From NCBI RefSeq assembly GCF_032854445.1, contig NC_088305.1, positions 3,291,001 to 3,355,000 on the forward strand: a stretch of DNA of 64,000 bases. The letters run 5' to 3'. Shown here in pieces: positions 35,700 through 45,356 of this stretch (its first letter is position 1; each line of letters starts with the position of its first letter). Source of the stretch: Liolophura sinensis (lineage: Eukaryota; Mollusca; Polyplacophora; Chitonida; Chitonidae). The notes beneath the pieces were generated by a model that saw only the letters and a program-made list of their open reading frames with translations, did not search any database and was not told the origin of the DNA. The translations under genes were made by a program, and so were the position numbers.

Positions 35700-38600
35700 T
35701 TATATTTTATGATAAAGGCCAATGGCCTTCAAATAATTGATGACAACATCGCCAGCGATGCTGTCAAATAAATCATATATAGAGTTGACAGTGTAGAACC
35801 TTTGCCGAACATGGGCAAAGTCTACACAGTCAACTAGAATATGTTTCATGCCGTATTGAGCATCACATCCAACACACTCTGGAGCACTGCTACCATCTAA
35901 GATGAAATTGTGTGTCAGATGAGAATGCCCAATACGACACCTCGTTAAAACTACTTGGTCTCTGCGAGACATTAGACAAGTATAGGCATTGTAGCCAATG
36001 ACAGGATGAATGGCATGCAGTTTATTATGGATCTGCAAGTCCCATTCACCCTGCCAAAGGCGACGAATATATTTAAGAATATTGGACTTCACGTCAGCAT
36101 AAGGGATTTTAACCCGAGATACAGGTTTGTATAGGGCAGCTTTCGCTTCCCTGTCCACGACTGTGTTTCCATGGATACCAGTGTGACTTGGTATCCAACA
36201 AAATATAATATCTTTTACCTCTTTTAACTAATTTTCGGTGTTTGGCTATTATCTCAAGTATCAATGGATTTTTAAATTTATTATTCTGAATTGCCAAAAG
36301 GCAAGACAGCGAGTCGCTGCAGATCACTGCCCTCTGGACATGCCCAGGGGAAACATATGATAAGGCCAGGAGTATAGCCCTGGCCTCTGCAGAAAAGATA
36401 GAAGATGAAGGTGGCAGACGAAGAGAAGTGATCCGCTGCTCCATGACAGTAGCAGCCGCAACCCTGTCCCCATCCTTTGACCCGTCAGTATATATAAATT
36501 TATAATCCATATAATGAGCCTTGATTTCAGCAAAACCTTGCTGAATTATAAGAGGGTTTGTATTGGATTTATTATATTTACGTAGATCAAATATTAGTTT
36601 GCTTTGTGGGAGAAGCCATGGAGGAGACTCTGGAAAAGATACTGGAGCTATACCCTCCAGCTTGATGTTAGCTCCCACAATATGGTCCCGTATGCGAAGA
36701 CCGAACGAACGGATCTTTTTAGGACATTTAATATATTTGTCTACATTTAATGGATTGAAAACACAGTCGTAGGCAGGGTTTGTTGGATGTGCTTTAAGCT
36801 TTGTAGCATATTGAAGACTAAGTTTAATACGTCGATTGTATAAGGAAGGCTCATTTGCCTCCACGTATAAACTTTCTACTGGTGAGGTTCTAAAAGCACC
36901 AAGGCTGAGCCTCAAACCTTGGTGATGGACAGGATCCAACATTGTAATATACGACTTCCTAGCGGAACCGTAAATGAGGGATCCATAGTCCAATTTAGAC
37001 CTCACCAGAGAACGATATAAATTAAGTAAAACTGATCGGTCAGCACCCCAGTCGGTGCTAGACACGACCTTAATTATATCGAGAGCCTTTGTACATTTAG
37101 CTTTAAGCATTTTGATATGAGGTATAAAAGATAGCTTACTATCAAATATTATACCTAAACATTTGGTTTCGCCAACGATTTTAATCTGTTCACTACAAAA
37201 ATTAAGCTCAGGATCAAGATGAAATTTCCGTTTGTTACAAAAATGCATACCGACGGTTTTAGACGTTGAAAATCTAAAACCCGTATTCAGTTGCCCATTT
37301 CTCGATTTTATTGAGACAAAGCTGCAACTGACGTTCGATATTATTCATATTCTTAGCTCGGTAGCATATAAGGAAATCATCGACGTATAAAGCACCCTCT
37401 GTGCCAGATGTTAATGTTTTTGCTAGGCTATTTATTTTTATGCTGAACAGAGTTGTTGATAGAATGCTGCCCTGGGGTACACCCATTTCCGGGCCATAAG
37501 AGTCAGAAAGAGTGGACCCAACCCGTATTTTAAACTGACGATCGGATAAAAGTTGTGATATGAATTTAGGTAAGCGACCCTTTAAGACCCATATCCGTGA
37601 GATCTTTTAAAATACCATATTTCCATGTGGTGTCGTAGGCCTTTTCAAGGTCAAAAAATATGGATACCACATGTTCATTATTAACAAAACCATCACGAAT
37701 AAAAGTTTCAAATCGAACAAGGTGATCCATGGTAGATCTACCTTGCCGAAAACCACATTGAATGTTAGATAAAAGCTTGTTGGCTTCAAGAAACCAACAA
37801 GTCTATCATTAATCATCCGTTCCATAGTCTTACAGACACAGCTGGTAAGAGCTATGGGACGGTAATTATTTGGATCAGTATGATCCTTACCCGGTTTAGG
37901 GACCGGGATAATACACGCCTCCCTCCATGACGGTGGAAAATTACCAGTTATCCGAATGTCATTAAGCAAATCCAAGAGAATCTCCAATGGCTCAGGTGGT
38001 AAATGGTTCAGAAACTTATAATATACATTATCGGGGCCACAAGCAGTATCGTGGGTCTTTCTTAATGCAGTCTTAAGTTCTTCAATATTAAACGGACGAT
38101 TATAATCTTCTAAATTTTTAGAAGAAAAGGGCAATTTAATTCTCTCCTTCTGGTTTTTAATATGCTGGAATTCTTTAGTATAGTTCTCAGAAGAAGATTT
38201 TGTTGAAATTGTTTCAGCTAATTTATTGGCTATATCAGATGGAGGGGTTAATATATTATCTCCATCTTTTAAATGCTAAACTTTTGCTTTATTATTTTTG
38301 CCCTTAAGTTTCTGAACCATGTTCCAGACCTTACGCATGGGTGTTTTTGACGTGATGCCCGGAACAAAGTTCCGCCAACAAGATCGCCTCTTGGACTTGA
38401 GTAATCGACGAGCCTTAGCTCTAAAATTACGAACCTGGTTTAAATTATTATCAGTAGGACAATGATTAAATCTGCGTTCAGCCTTTTTACGGTCCTTTAT
38501 GGCTTTGCGACAGTCATTGTCGTACCAGGGTTTACTTTTGGATTTTGGATTTGTCGAGGTCTTAAGTATAGTTCTATCGGCAGCTCGTAATACAAGCTCG

Positions 38601-39395
38601 TTAAATTTTAACACAGAGTAATCTGCTGCTTTGAGAATCTCTGGAATGATATCAGCCTCACAGAACATCTCAAAAGCGATCCAATCTGCTTGATCGAATT
38701 TCCATCTAGCTACACGTTCTAAAGAATTAGAAGTGATATGTTCTAGGATAATAGGAAAATGGTCACTACCACAAAGATCGTCATGCACCTTCCAAGAAAA
38801 ATCTGGGAGAAGTGATGGATCTGTGATAGTGAGATCGATAGCAGAATAAGCGCCATTACCCGGATGTAAATAGGCATTAGAACCATCATTGAAATAACAC
38901 AGTTCCTCCTTCGATAAGAAGTCTTCGACTATCTTGCCCTTATTATTTGTTATTACTGCCCCATAGGAGGTTATGGGAATTAAAATCTCCCATAAGTATA
39001 AAAGGTTTTGGCAACTGTTCTATTAAATTATGTAACTGGAATGCTGATAAAGAAATGTTCGGCGGAATATACACTGAACACAATGTGATTGTTTCAGATA
39101 ATGAAACACGCACGGCCACAGCCTGAAGCTCTGTATCCAGAGCAACAGGGCTGTGAATAATATTGTTATTGATGAAGATAGAAGAGCCGCCTGCAGCTCG
39201 CTCTTCTTCATTTGAGTAAGTACTGTATAAGGAATAATTTTTAAGGGTTTTTTTATCATTGTCAGATGTCATCAGGTGAGTTTCCTGAAGACACAGGGCA
39301 ATAGGATTTAATGATTGAACAAGCTGTGTTATTTCAATAAAATTTACCTTAAGACCTCGACAATTCCACTGTATAATTTTGTCATATATCGCCAT
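35700..39395 (-). pseudogene. LINE ORF2 pseudogene, close to full length
   Basis: The ATG at 39395 overlaps the ORF1 stop. Frame breaks: a small deletion at about 38945 after GDFNSHNLLWGSNN; a stop at about 38278 (VQHLK became V-stop-HLK); a frameshift near 37590 after motif A; one near 37490; one near 37285 (NGF); and one near 36215 in RNase H. Motif A is present in a shifted frame, and YVDDFLICYRA is intact, as is GVPQGSILS. RNase H residues YTDGQ-like to FSAEARAI and SDSLSC remain, and the C-terminal frame 36158-35700 carries DREAKAAL and CVGCDAQYGMKHILVDC. Relatively few lesions suggest moderate age. Confidence 0.9.
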
Positions 39396-40756
39396 TATGG
39401 AGGAAGACGTGTTGGGGATTTCTCTTTATGTTTGGACCGCGGACGACCCTTCCGTGGAGATCGGCTGTTAGATCTCCCTGGTGATGTATCCATCACATCC
39501 GCATCCGATGTTGAGGGATCAACGTCCTCCAACGATCCAAACCTATTAAAAGTTTGGACAGGGTCCCTAGTGGCCTTAGAGGGACGCTCTGTTGGGCCAC
39601 TAGGTTTATTAGATTTATTGTTATTATTTGGAGGTTCATTTTGGGACATATTTTTGTTTCTACGTTGATTAAGTTTGGGGTTATCGGGTCGGTCAGTATT
39701 ATTCGCTGGTTCTATTTGTTGTATTAAGGTAGTTTGTGTTGAGCAAGTATTGAAGGCAGGTCGAACAGTAGGTTCAACAGAAACAGGAGAAGGTTTCTGA
39801 TTTCCAATGGGCCAAGTCGTTGATGTTTGAGTAGCAACAGATGCTACTCGCTTGACCGCATTGGCAAATGAAGTCTGCAGTGAAGTATTAGGAGGCGAGA
39901 CTAGTTTCCGGGCCTTCTGATACGATATATTGTTTTTAGTTTTTAAAGTGATTATTTGTTTTTCTTTTACGAAAAGTGGACAGTCCCTAGAGGAGGCCAC
40001 GTGATCTCCACTGCAATTGCAACACTTAACTGTGTTGCTGCAGTCGAAACCCTCATGACCTTCACTGCCACATCGAAAACAAACAAGTTTGTTTTTACAT
40101 TGGCCCTTGCCATGACCAAATTTCTGACACGTAAAACAACGTGTTGGGTTAGGGATGTATAAGTCTACACTAACTCTATACGGGCCAATGTAGATGTATG
40201 ATGGAATAGAAGTACGATTAAAAGTTAACAGGTATGTATTTAGTTTCAGGATATTACCAGATTTCTTCATAGTGAAGCGCTTTACTCTGGTAACACCTTG
40301 CGACTTCAGTTCACTGCAGATTTCCTCTTCTGAAAGTTCCAAAATATCTTGATCCCGGTCACGAATTATTCCCTGACAGCTGTTCAGGGAATTGTGAGGG
40401 GATGTAAACACAGGTATGTCCGAAATTTTTTTTAACGATAGTAAATTGATGGATTGTTGTTGGCGGAAAAATTCAATGAGAATGTCTCCGGACCTTAGCT
40501 TTTTCACATTTTTTAAGGTTCTAGCGACTCCCTGGAGAGCCCTTTGCAAAAGAAAGGGATGGATTTTGGAGGCCGGCTTTTGTTCATTCTTAGTTGAAAG
40601 AACAATAAAAGCCGGCCAACTGTCCGACACATTACATTTATCAAGCGAGTCCGACAAAACCTCCAACTTCCTCTTTTTGTCGGTACTCGAAGTCATTCCA
40701 GCAGAAGATCTAACAGATATATTGGAAACGTTTTGCGACAAATTTAAAGAAGACAT
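39395..40756 (-). CDS. LINE ORF1 protein, type B, intact (453 aa)
   Basis: Starts at ATG 40756 (MSSLNLSQNVSNISVRSS). The RNA-binding region includes SWPAFIVLSTKNEQKPASKI and LKNVKKLRSGDILIEFFRQQ, then SPHNSLNSCQGIIRDRDQD. Three CCHC knuckles are intact: RCFTCQKFGHGKGQC, VCFRCGSEGHEGFDC and KCCNCSGDHVASSRDC. The C-terminal tail is Asn- then Ser/Arg-rich and ends SKHKEKSPTRLPP. The stop at 39395-39397 overlaps the ORF2 ATG. The protein looks usable, but its partner ORF2 in the same element is broken, so it could act only in trans. Confidence 0.9.
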   Translation of the reverse strand: MSSLNLSQNVSNISVRSSAGMTSSTDKKRKLEVLSDSLDKCNVSDSWPAFIVLSTKNEQKPASKIHPFLLQRALQGVARTLKNVKKLRSGDILIEFFRQQQSINLLSLKKISDIPVFTSPHNSLNSCQGIIRDRDQDILELSEEEICSELKSQGVTRVKRFTMKKSGNILKLNTYLLTFNRTSIPSYIYIGPYRVSVDLYIPNPTRCFTCQKFGHGKGQCKNKLVCFRCGSEGHEGFDCSNTVKCCNCSGDHVASSRDCPLFVKEKQIITLKTKNNISYQKARKLVSPPNTSLQTSFANAVKRVASVATQTSTTWPIGNQKPSPVSVEPTVRPAFNTCSTQTTLIQQIEPANNTDRPDNPKLNQRRNKNMSQNEPPNNNNKSNKPSGPTERPSKATRDPVQTFNRFGSLEDVDPSTSDADVMDTSPGRSNSRSPRKGRPRSKHKEKSPTRLPP

Positions 40757-41105
40757 AATATATATCAAAAAGATTCACCCCATGTGTTCCCCACCCACCA
40801 CGGAGTGCCAACAAGGGCGATGTCTGAACCTGGGGATACCCAGCAGGACACACACCAAGGACTCCACATGAGGTATACTCGAATAGATGGCCCTAATGAG
40901 CAAACCCCATTAAGTAAATAAGGTCACACATCTGACACATACTACTCGATTGACCCATGAGCCACCGCCTCAAAACTTGGAAGGAAACCGTTATTCTCTA
41001 AATGAGTGATGTTATTGAGAAATGTTTTAGGACCAAACAGAGGCAAGACGTGACCAAGCCGATTGATCGGACCAGGCCAATCCGACCTCCCGTCTCTCTC
41101 CAAGT
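40757..41105 (-). promoter_or_regulatory. Partial LINE 5' leader (3' part only)
   Basis: The downstream part of the leader, with GGCGGTGGCTCATGGGTCAA and the TATACCTCATGTGGAGTCC region on the minus strand. The first about 270 bases, including the three stems, are missing, so the promoter is probably lost. Confidence 0.7.
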
Positions 41106-41290
41106 ATAGACTCATTAGCATGTTCGTTCCCACGGAAATCTTTAGTAAAAGGCGAAAGATTTATTCGTGGATTTGAAGAGAAACCAGAGTTAGTCTTCAT
41201 CAGGGGCTGCTGTAAAACCTACCTAACTGGTCGCTGGACGAGATGGGGGATTTACTATGCGCAACACTAATGTACCTACCTCAATTAATT
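41104..41290 (+). repeat. Direct repeat D, copy 1
   Basis: About 187 bp beginning TATAGACTCATTAG and ending CTCAATTAATT recur at 41726-41914 with a handful of differences. The period is about 622 bp. The left edge coincides with the truncated end of LINE copy 8. Confidence 0.85.
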
Positions 41291-41725
41291 GGCCGCTGGC
41301 TCAATTTGTCTCTTGCAACAGCCGAAGATTGGAGGCGCATTTTAACCTCATTTTTTAAAACACCAGCCTTTGCTGATGAAGACCGGAAGCGTGTACAGCG
41401 TCCGTGTGTGACGTGGTGTCATTGTTGTAGGCGGTCGGGGTAAGGAACACGCTGGACTAGGTCCATGACACCTACCGTCGGTGAATGGCCCGGTTATGTT
41501 CCAACTTAGCTTGTGATGCGCTGGGACACGTGGAAATAGTCCAAAACTTTTAGAGCTGTATGTGTACAGCTGTAAGAGAATTCGATCTCTTCCTAATAAT
41601 GCCTCCGTGCGGCAGGGCAGCGCAATTCTGCCATGTACCAATGCTACTTGATACTCCTTTTACGCAATTTGATGTTTGTTTTTCATTTGGAAAATTGTCC
41701 CGACTGGTCGGGACTACAAAAAATA
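41291..41725. other. Spacer between direct repeats
   Basis: About 435 bp of unassigned sequence, presumably part of the repeated unit. No gene motif seen. Confidence 0.4.
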
Positions 41726-41914
41726 GTCTATAGACTCATTAGTATGTTCCTCCCCACGGAAATCTTTAGTAAAAGGCGAAAGATTTATTCGTGGATTTGA
41801 AGAGAAACCAGAGTTAGTCTTCATCAGTGGCTGCTAAAAAACCTACCTAACTGGTCGCTGGACGAGATGGGGGATTTACTATGCTCAACAATAATGTACC
41901 TAGCTCAATTACAC
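41726..41914 (+). repeat. Direct repeat D, copy 2, interrupted by a Tc1-like element
   Basis: Matches copy 1 up to CTCAATTA. Copy 1 then continues ATTGGCCGC, whereas here the Tc1-like end CACTGAACAAAAATATAAAT begins. The break falls at a TA dinucleotide, as expected for Tc1/mariner insertion. Confidence 0.85.
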
Positions 41915-43330
41915 TGAACAAAAATATAAATGCCCCATGTCACTCTTTTGAGGTTTTATTATCATTATGGTTAATGAGCACATGAAATCAACCACAATTT
42001 ATTTTGTTATTGAATAACGTTTAGATAACAGTCCATTACATATTGGTGGTGGCATCTGAAAATGAGTGGCATTCAGTCAAACATGGTGGGGGTCAGGGTC
42101 GAGAAATTCACTTTTTATTATCTTGTGTGTCCACCAATTGCGTCCCTCAAAGCCACACATCGTCTTCACATGGAGTTGATGAGGTTGTCTATAGTGGCCT
42201 GTGGGATGTTATTCCACTCTTCCTGGATGGCCACACGGAGCTGTCGCACATTCTCCGGAACTGGAACACGGTCACGGACAAGTCGATCCAGAATATCCCA
42301 AAGATGCTCTATGGGTGACATGTCTGGTGAATGTGCAGGCCATTCCAAGACAGGAATGTGCTCAGCTTCAAGAAAGTGCATGCATATCCTAGCAACATGA
42401 GGTCGGGCGTTGTCATGCTGGAAGGTGACGTCATGCTGTCGGATGAACGGCACAACAATGGGGTTGAGAAGCTCATCTCGATATGAAGTGTAATCGTGTC
42501 CTATGACCGTGCACGATGCCTACCCACACCATAATGCCACCACCTCCATGGGCAACTCTCCGAGCAACATTTGCGTCCGCAAACCGTTCCCCGACACGTC
42601 GCCAAACACGCTGTCTTCCATTGGCACGATACAGCTGGAACCGAGATTCATCTGAGAACAGCACCCTTCTCCAGTGCGCCAAGGGCCATCGAACATGTGC
42701 GTTTGCCCACGCTAGTCGGTTGCGACGTCGGACAGCTGTAAGATCCAGGCCATGGTGAGGACGACGAGCGTGTAAATCGCTTTCTCGCAGGCGGTTACGC
42801 ACTGTTTGTGGTGTGATGTGTCTGTTGTGCAGACCAACAGTTTCATCATCTGTGCGTGTCGCTGGTCGGAAGCGATCCCGGAGGTGGACGAGCCGGATTT
42901 GACGATCTTGTGCTGGGGTTGTCACACGTGGCCGACGTGGATAAGGTTGATTTGCAGTACTGCCTGTCTCATGGAAACGAGCTCTTAAACGGCCTATCGT
43001 TCGCTGATGAACATTCAGCTATGCAGCGACCGCTTGGGTGGACATCCCTACATCCAGCATGCCAATGGCACGTTCTCGCATGACTTGGGACATCTGTGGC
43101 ATGATTACGTCTGACAAAACTGGACAGCTTGAGGTGGCCTTTAATTGTCCCCACTGCAAGGATTGCCGGAGTACTACTCGTTCTTTGTTATGCTGATTTG
43201 TTTATCCCACACCCATGTGCTGGGTGGATTCACTGCATCACTGAGGCAATGCTCAGTGACAGAGATGGACTTGAATGTGGCACACAAATCAAGAAAACTA
43301 TTCTTTGTGTACAAGTACACGACAGTATAT
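41915..43330 (-). mobile_element. Tc1-like DNA transposon, minus strand, decayed
   Basis: The left end CACTGAACAAAAATATAAAT follows a TA in repeat D. A degenerate DD34E transposase reads leftward from about 43102. A matching inverted terminal repeat could not be found on the right, so the right end is taken as where the next element appears to start (43331-43332); this boundary is uncertain. Confidence 0.7.
42120..43102 (-). pseudogene. Tc1-like DD34E transposase pseudogene
   Basis: A cut-and-paste transposase that would bind the element ends and insert at TA. The reading starts at ATG 43102 (MPQMSQVMRERAIGMLDVGM), with an in-frame TAG after VAA near 43020. It goes on as NVHQRTIGRLRARFHETG (helix-turn-helix) and RRPRVTTPAQDRQIRL. 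The catalytic core follows: VLFSDESRFQLY (first Asp), then a deletion and frameshift near 42460, then VTFQHDNARPHVAR (second Asp) and SPDMSPIEHLWDIL (Glu), with 34 residues between Asp and Glu. A further stop lies after LINSM at 42166. It is non-functional. Confidence 0.88.
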
Positions 43331-43395
43331 ATACTATCCAAAAAAAGAAACGCATAAGTGTTTTGTTTTATTTTAAAATGAAATAAATACATTTT

Positions 43396-43540
43396 GTTTT
43401 ATTTATTTATTTATTTGATTGGTGTTTTACGCCGTACTCAAGAATATTTCACTTATACGACGGCGGCCAGCATTATGGTGGGTGGAAACCGGGCAGAGCC
43501 CGGGGGAAACCCACGGCCATCCGCAGGTTGCTGGCAGAAA
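43396..43540 (-). mobile_element. SINE fragment inserted in Tc1-like 5' region
   Basis: On the minus strand this is the central and 3' part of the SINE at 22886 (CTGCGGATGGCCGTGGGTTT, CACCATAATGCTGGCCGCCG, CGTAAAACACCAATCAAATA, (AATA)n). It is flanked by AAATACATTTTGT on both sides (about 43384-43396 and 43540-43552), a 13-bp target-site duplication. The head with the Pol III boxes is missing. Confidence 0.85.
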
Positions 43541-43747
43541 TACATTTTGTCTTCATTTCATGAGCAAAATGTGTTTTAATATTGTTAATAGTCACAGTTA
43601 GCACACATTTTATTCCTCAAAACATTTCTTGGTTGAAAATGTTGAGTTTGGAGGCCGTTTTTGGAAGAAGTAAAAAATACAGCACCGCACTGCATCACGC
43701 GCAGTCTTACACGCCGAACTTACGCCTTTAAAGCATGCAGTGTGTGA

Positions 43748-43755
43748 CTATAAAA
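43748..43755 (+). promoter_or_regulatory. Probable TATA box of Tc1-like transposase
   Basis: CTATAAAA lies 59 bp upstream of the transposase ATG at 43814. Transcription would be expected to start about 25-30 bp downstream, near 43778, which is just upstream of where the copy at 62512 begins. Confidence 0.5.
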
Positions 43756-43813
43756 CCGCAACTTCGGGCCGGAAATCGGCTTCTTTCAAGTGGTGTTTTC
43801 AAGCTGATTCAAC

Positions 43814-44776
43814 ATGCCACGTATTGACACTGTCACAAGAAATATTGCCATTGGAAGACTTCAAGCTGGAGAGTCCCAATCGTCCATTTCTAGGCGTCTA
43901 CACGTCAGCCAGAGCACGATTTCACGGCTTGCTGCCCGCTACAACAATACTGGGACAACAAATGACCGTCGGCGTTCAGGTCAACCACGTGTCACTACAG
44001 CAGCCCATGATCGCTACATAAGGGTCCTCCATTTGCGTGACCGTTATGCTACAGCTGAAAGCACAGCAGCCAGCATACGGGGACTGAGGAGCATATCAGG
44101 TCAGACAGTGCGGAACAGGCTGAGGGAACATAGACTGAGAGCCAGGAGGCCCTATGTTGGGATCGTGCTGCGTCCTCACCATCGCGCCAATCGCCTCCGA
44201 TGGTGTAACAACGTGACTGCATGGAATCTACGCAACTGGCGACGCATTTGGTTCAGTGATGAGTCCAGATTCCTAAAGCAGAGACGTGATGGTAGAAACC
44301 GGGTTTACAGACGTGCTCACGAACGTTATGCCCCTAACTGCGTACGCCAAGTGGACAGATTTAGTGGAGGGAGTGTGATGATGTGGGCAGCAATATCGTA
44401 TACTGGTCGTACAAATCTTGTCCACGTTCAGCGAAATCTTACGGCCGTACGCTACCGAGACACCATCCTGCAGCCACACCTCTTACCTGTCATTGACGTT
44501 CAGCGGGAGTTGTTCCAGCAGGACAAGGCCAGACCGCACACGGCACGTGTCACAAGGGACTTCCTCGCCGAAAACAATGTAAATGTGCTACCCTGGCCGT
44601 CCCGTTCCCCGGATCTTGACCCAATTGAGCATCTGTGGGATGAACTTGATCGACGTCTACGCCAACGTCAACCTCAACCCCAAACGCTTCAAGAGCAAGT
44701 TGCATGTTTGCAGGAGGAGTGGCAGAACATTCCCCAGGCCTCTATCCAGCGTCCCCCCGTGGGGTTTCCGGGGTGA
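43814..44776 (+). CDS. Tc1-like DD34E transposase, C-terminally truncated by LINE insertion
   Basis: The ATG at 43814 opens MPRIDTVTRNIAIGRLQAGE. The N-terminus has two helix-turn-helix segments (QSSISRRLHVSQSTISRLA; GLRSISGQTVRNRLREHRL). Between them is an AT-hook-like RRSGQPR, which is RRSGRPR in the other copy. The catalytic triad is present: WFSDESRF (Asp), LFQQDKARPHTARVT (Asp), SPDLDPIEHLWDEL (Glu, 34 residues later). The native sequence ends after IPQASIQR at 44753. The last seven codons (PPVGFPG) and stop are read from the LINE leader. About 30 C-terminal residues are lost relative to typical family members. The catalytic core is intact. Confidence 0.9.
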   Translation: MPRIDTVTRNIAIGRLQAGESQSSISRRLHVSQSTISRLAARYNNTGTTNDRRRSGQPRVTTAAHDRYIRVLHLRDRYATAESTAASIRGLRSISGQTVRNRLREHRLRARRPYVGIVLRPHHRANRLRWCNNVTAWNLRNWRRIWFSDESRFLKQRRDGRNRVYRRAHERYAPNCVRQVDRFSGGSVMMWAAISYTGRTNLVHVQRNLTAVRYRDTILQPHLLPVIDVQRELFQQDKARPHTARVTRDFLAENNVNVLPWPSRSPDLDPIEHLWDELDRRLRQRQPQPQTLQEQVACLQEEWQNIPQASIQRPPVGFPG

Positions 44777-45356
44777 TAAGAATAGGACCTCAGCCCTCTA
44801 GGCAAGCTTGTCGTAAAAGTCGACTAACCTAGAGCTCTCCTGTGTGAGCCCGGTGATTATAATAGGCTCACATCTTCTCGGTTGTGTGAGAGGCAACCGG
44901 GGAGCGACCTGTTTGCCGTGGGTTGCGACCCGTAATCTACGAGGACGGGATCCTGGTGGCTGAGGGTGTGTTGGTCTTGCGAGATCCTCACGCCCAACAC
45001 GGCACTTTGGCCCTTACTTGGAGTGAGACGGGAGGTCGGATGGGCCCGGTCCGATCAATCGGCTTGGTCATGTCTTGCCTCTACGTGGTCCCAGTTGCCT
45101 CAATAACAGCATATCGTTTGGCGAACAAATATTATTTCTGAAATACCGTTTGTAGGACTACGTTTTGAGGCGGTGGCTCATGGGTCAATCGAGTAGATTG
45201 AATTTAACCTTTTGGTATAAATCAATCTGTTCGAGTATACCTCATATGGAATCCTTGGTGTCTTTCCTGCTGGGTATCCCCAGGTTCAGACATCGCCCTT
45301 GTTGGCACTCCGTGGTGGGTGGGGAACATATAGGGTGAACTTCATACATATAAACC
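44754..45356 (+). promoter_or_regulatory. LINE 5' leader of copy 9
   Basis: Starts CCCCCGTGGGGTTTCCGGGG. It contains the three conserved stems in the first 150 bases, then a variable middle, then the conserved GGCGGTGGCTCATGGGTCAA block and the ATACCTC to GGTGGGTGGGGAAC region before the ORF1 ATG. Confidence 0.75.

Larger units (their letters stand above)
35436..41105 (-). mobile_element. LINE copy 8, nearly full length, 5' end lost in the leader
   Basis: The minus-strand 3' tail (TGAATGAAGGAATGAATG) at 35436 is followed by the 3' UTR, a broken ORF2, an intact ORF1 and about 350 bp of leader up to 41105. The tail abuts copy 7 inside its RNase H region. The other flank is an unrelated repeat, so no target-site duplication is visible. 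Together with copies 6 and 7 it forms a large inverted repeat. Confidence 0.9.
43332..44753 (+). mobile_element. Second Tc1-like transposon, plus strand, 3' part replaced by LINE
   Basis: The probable left terminus is CTATCCAAAAAAAGAAACGC after TATA at 43331, a typical Tc1-like end. A SINE interrupts the 5' region (43396-43540). The transposase ORF is cut at 44753 by the exact 5' end of a LINE, and no right terminus remains in the window. Confidence 0.7.
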
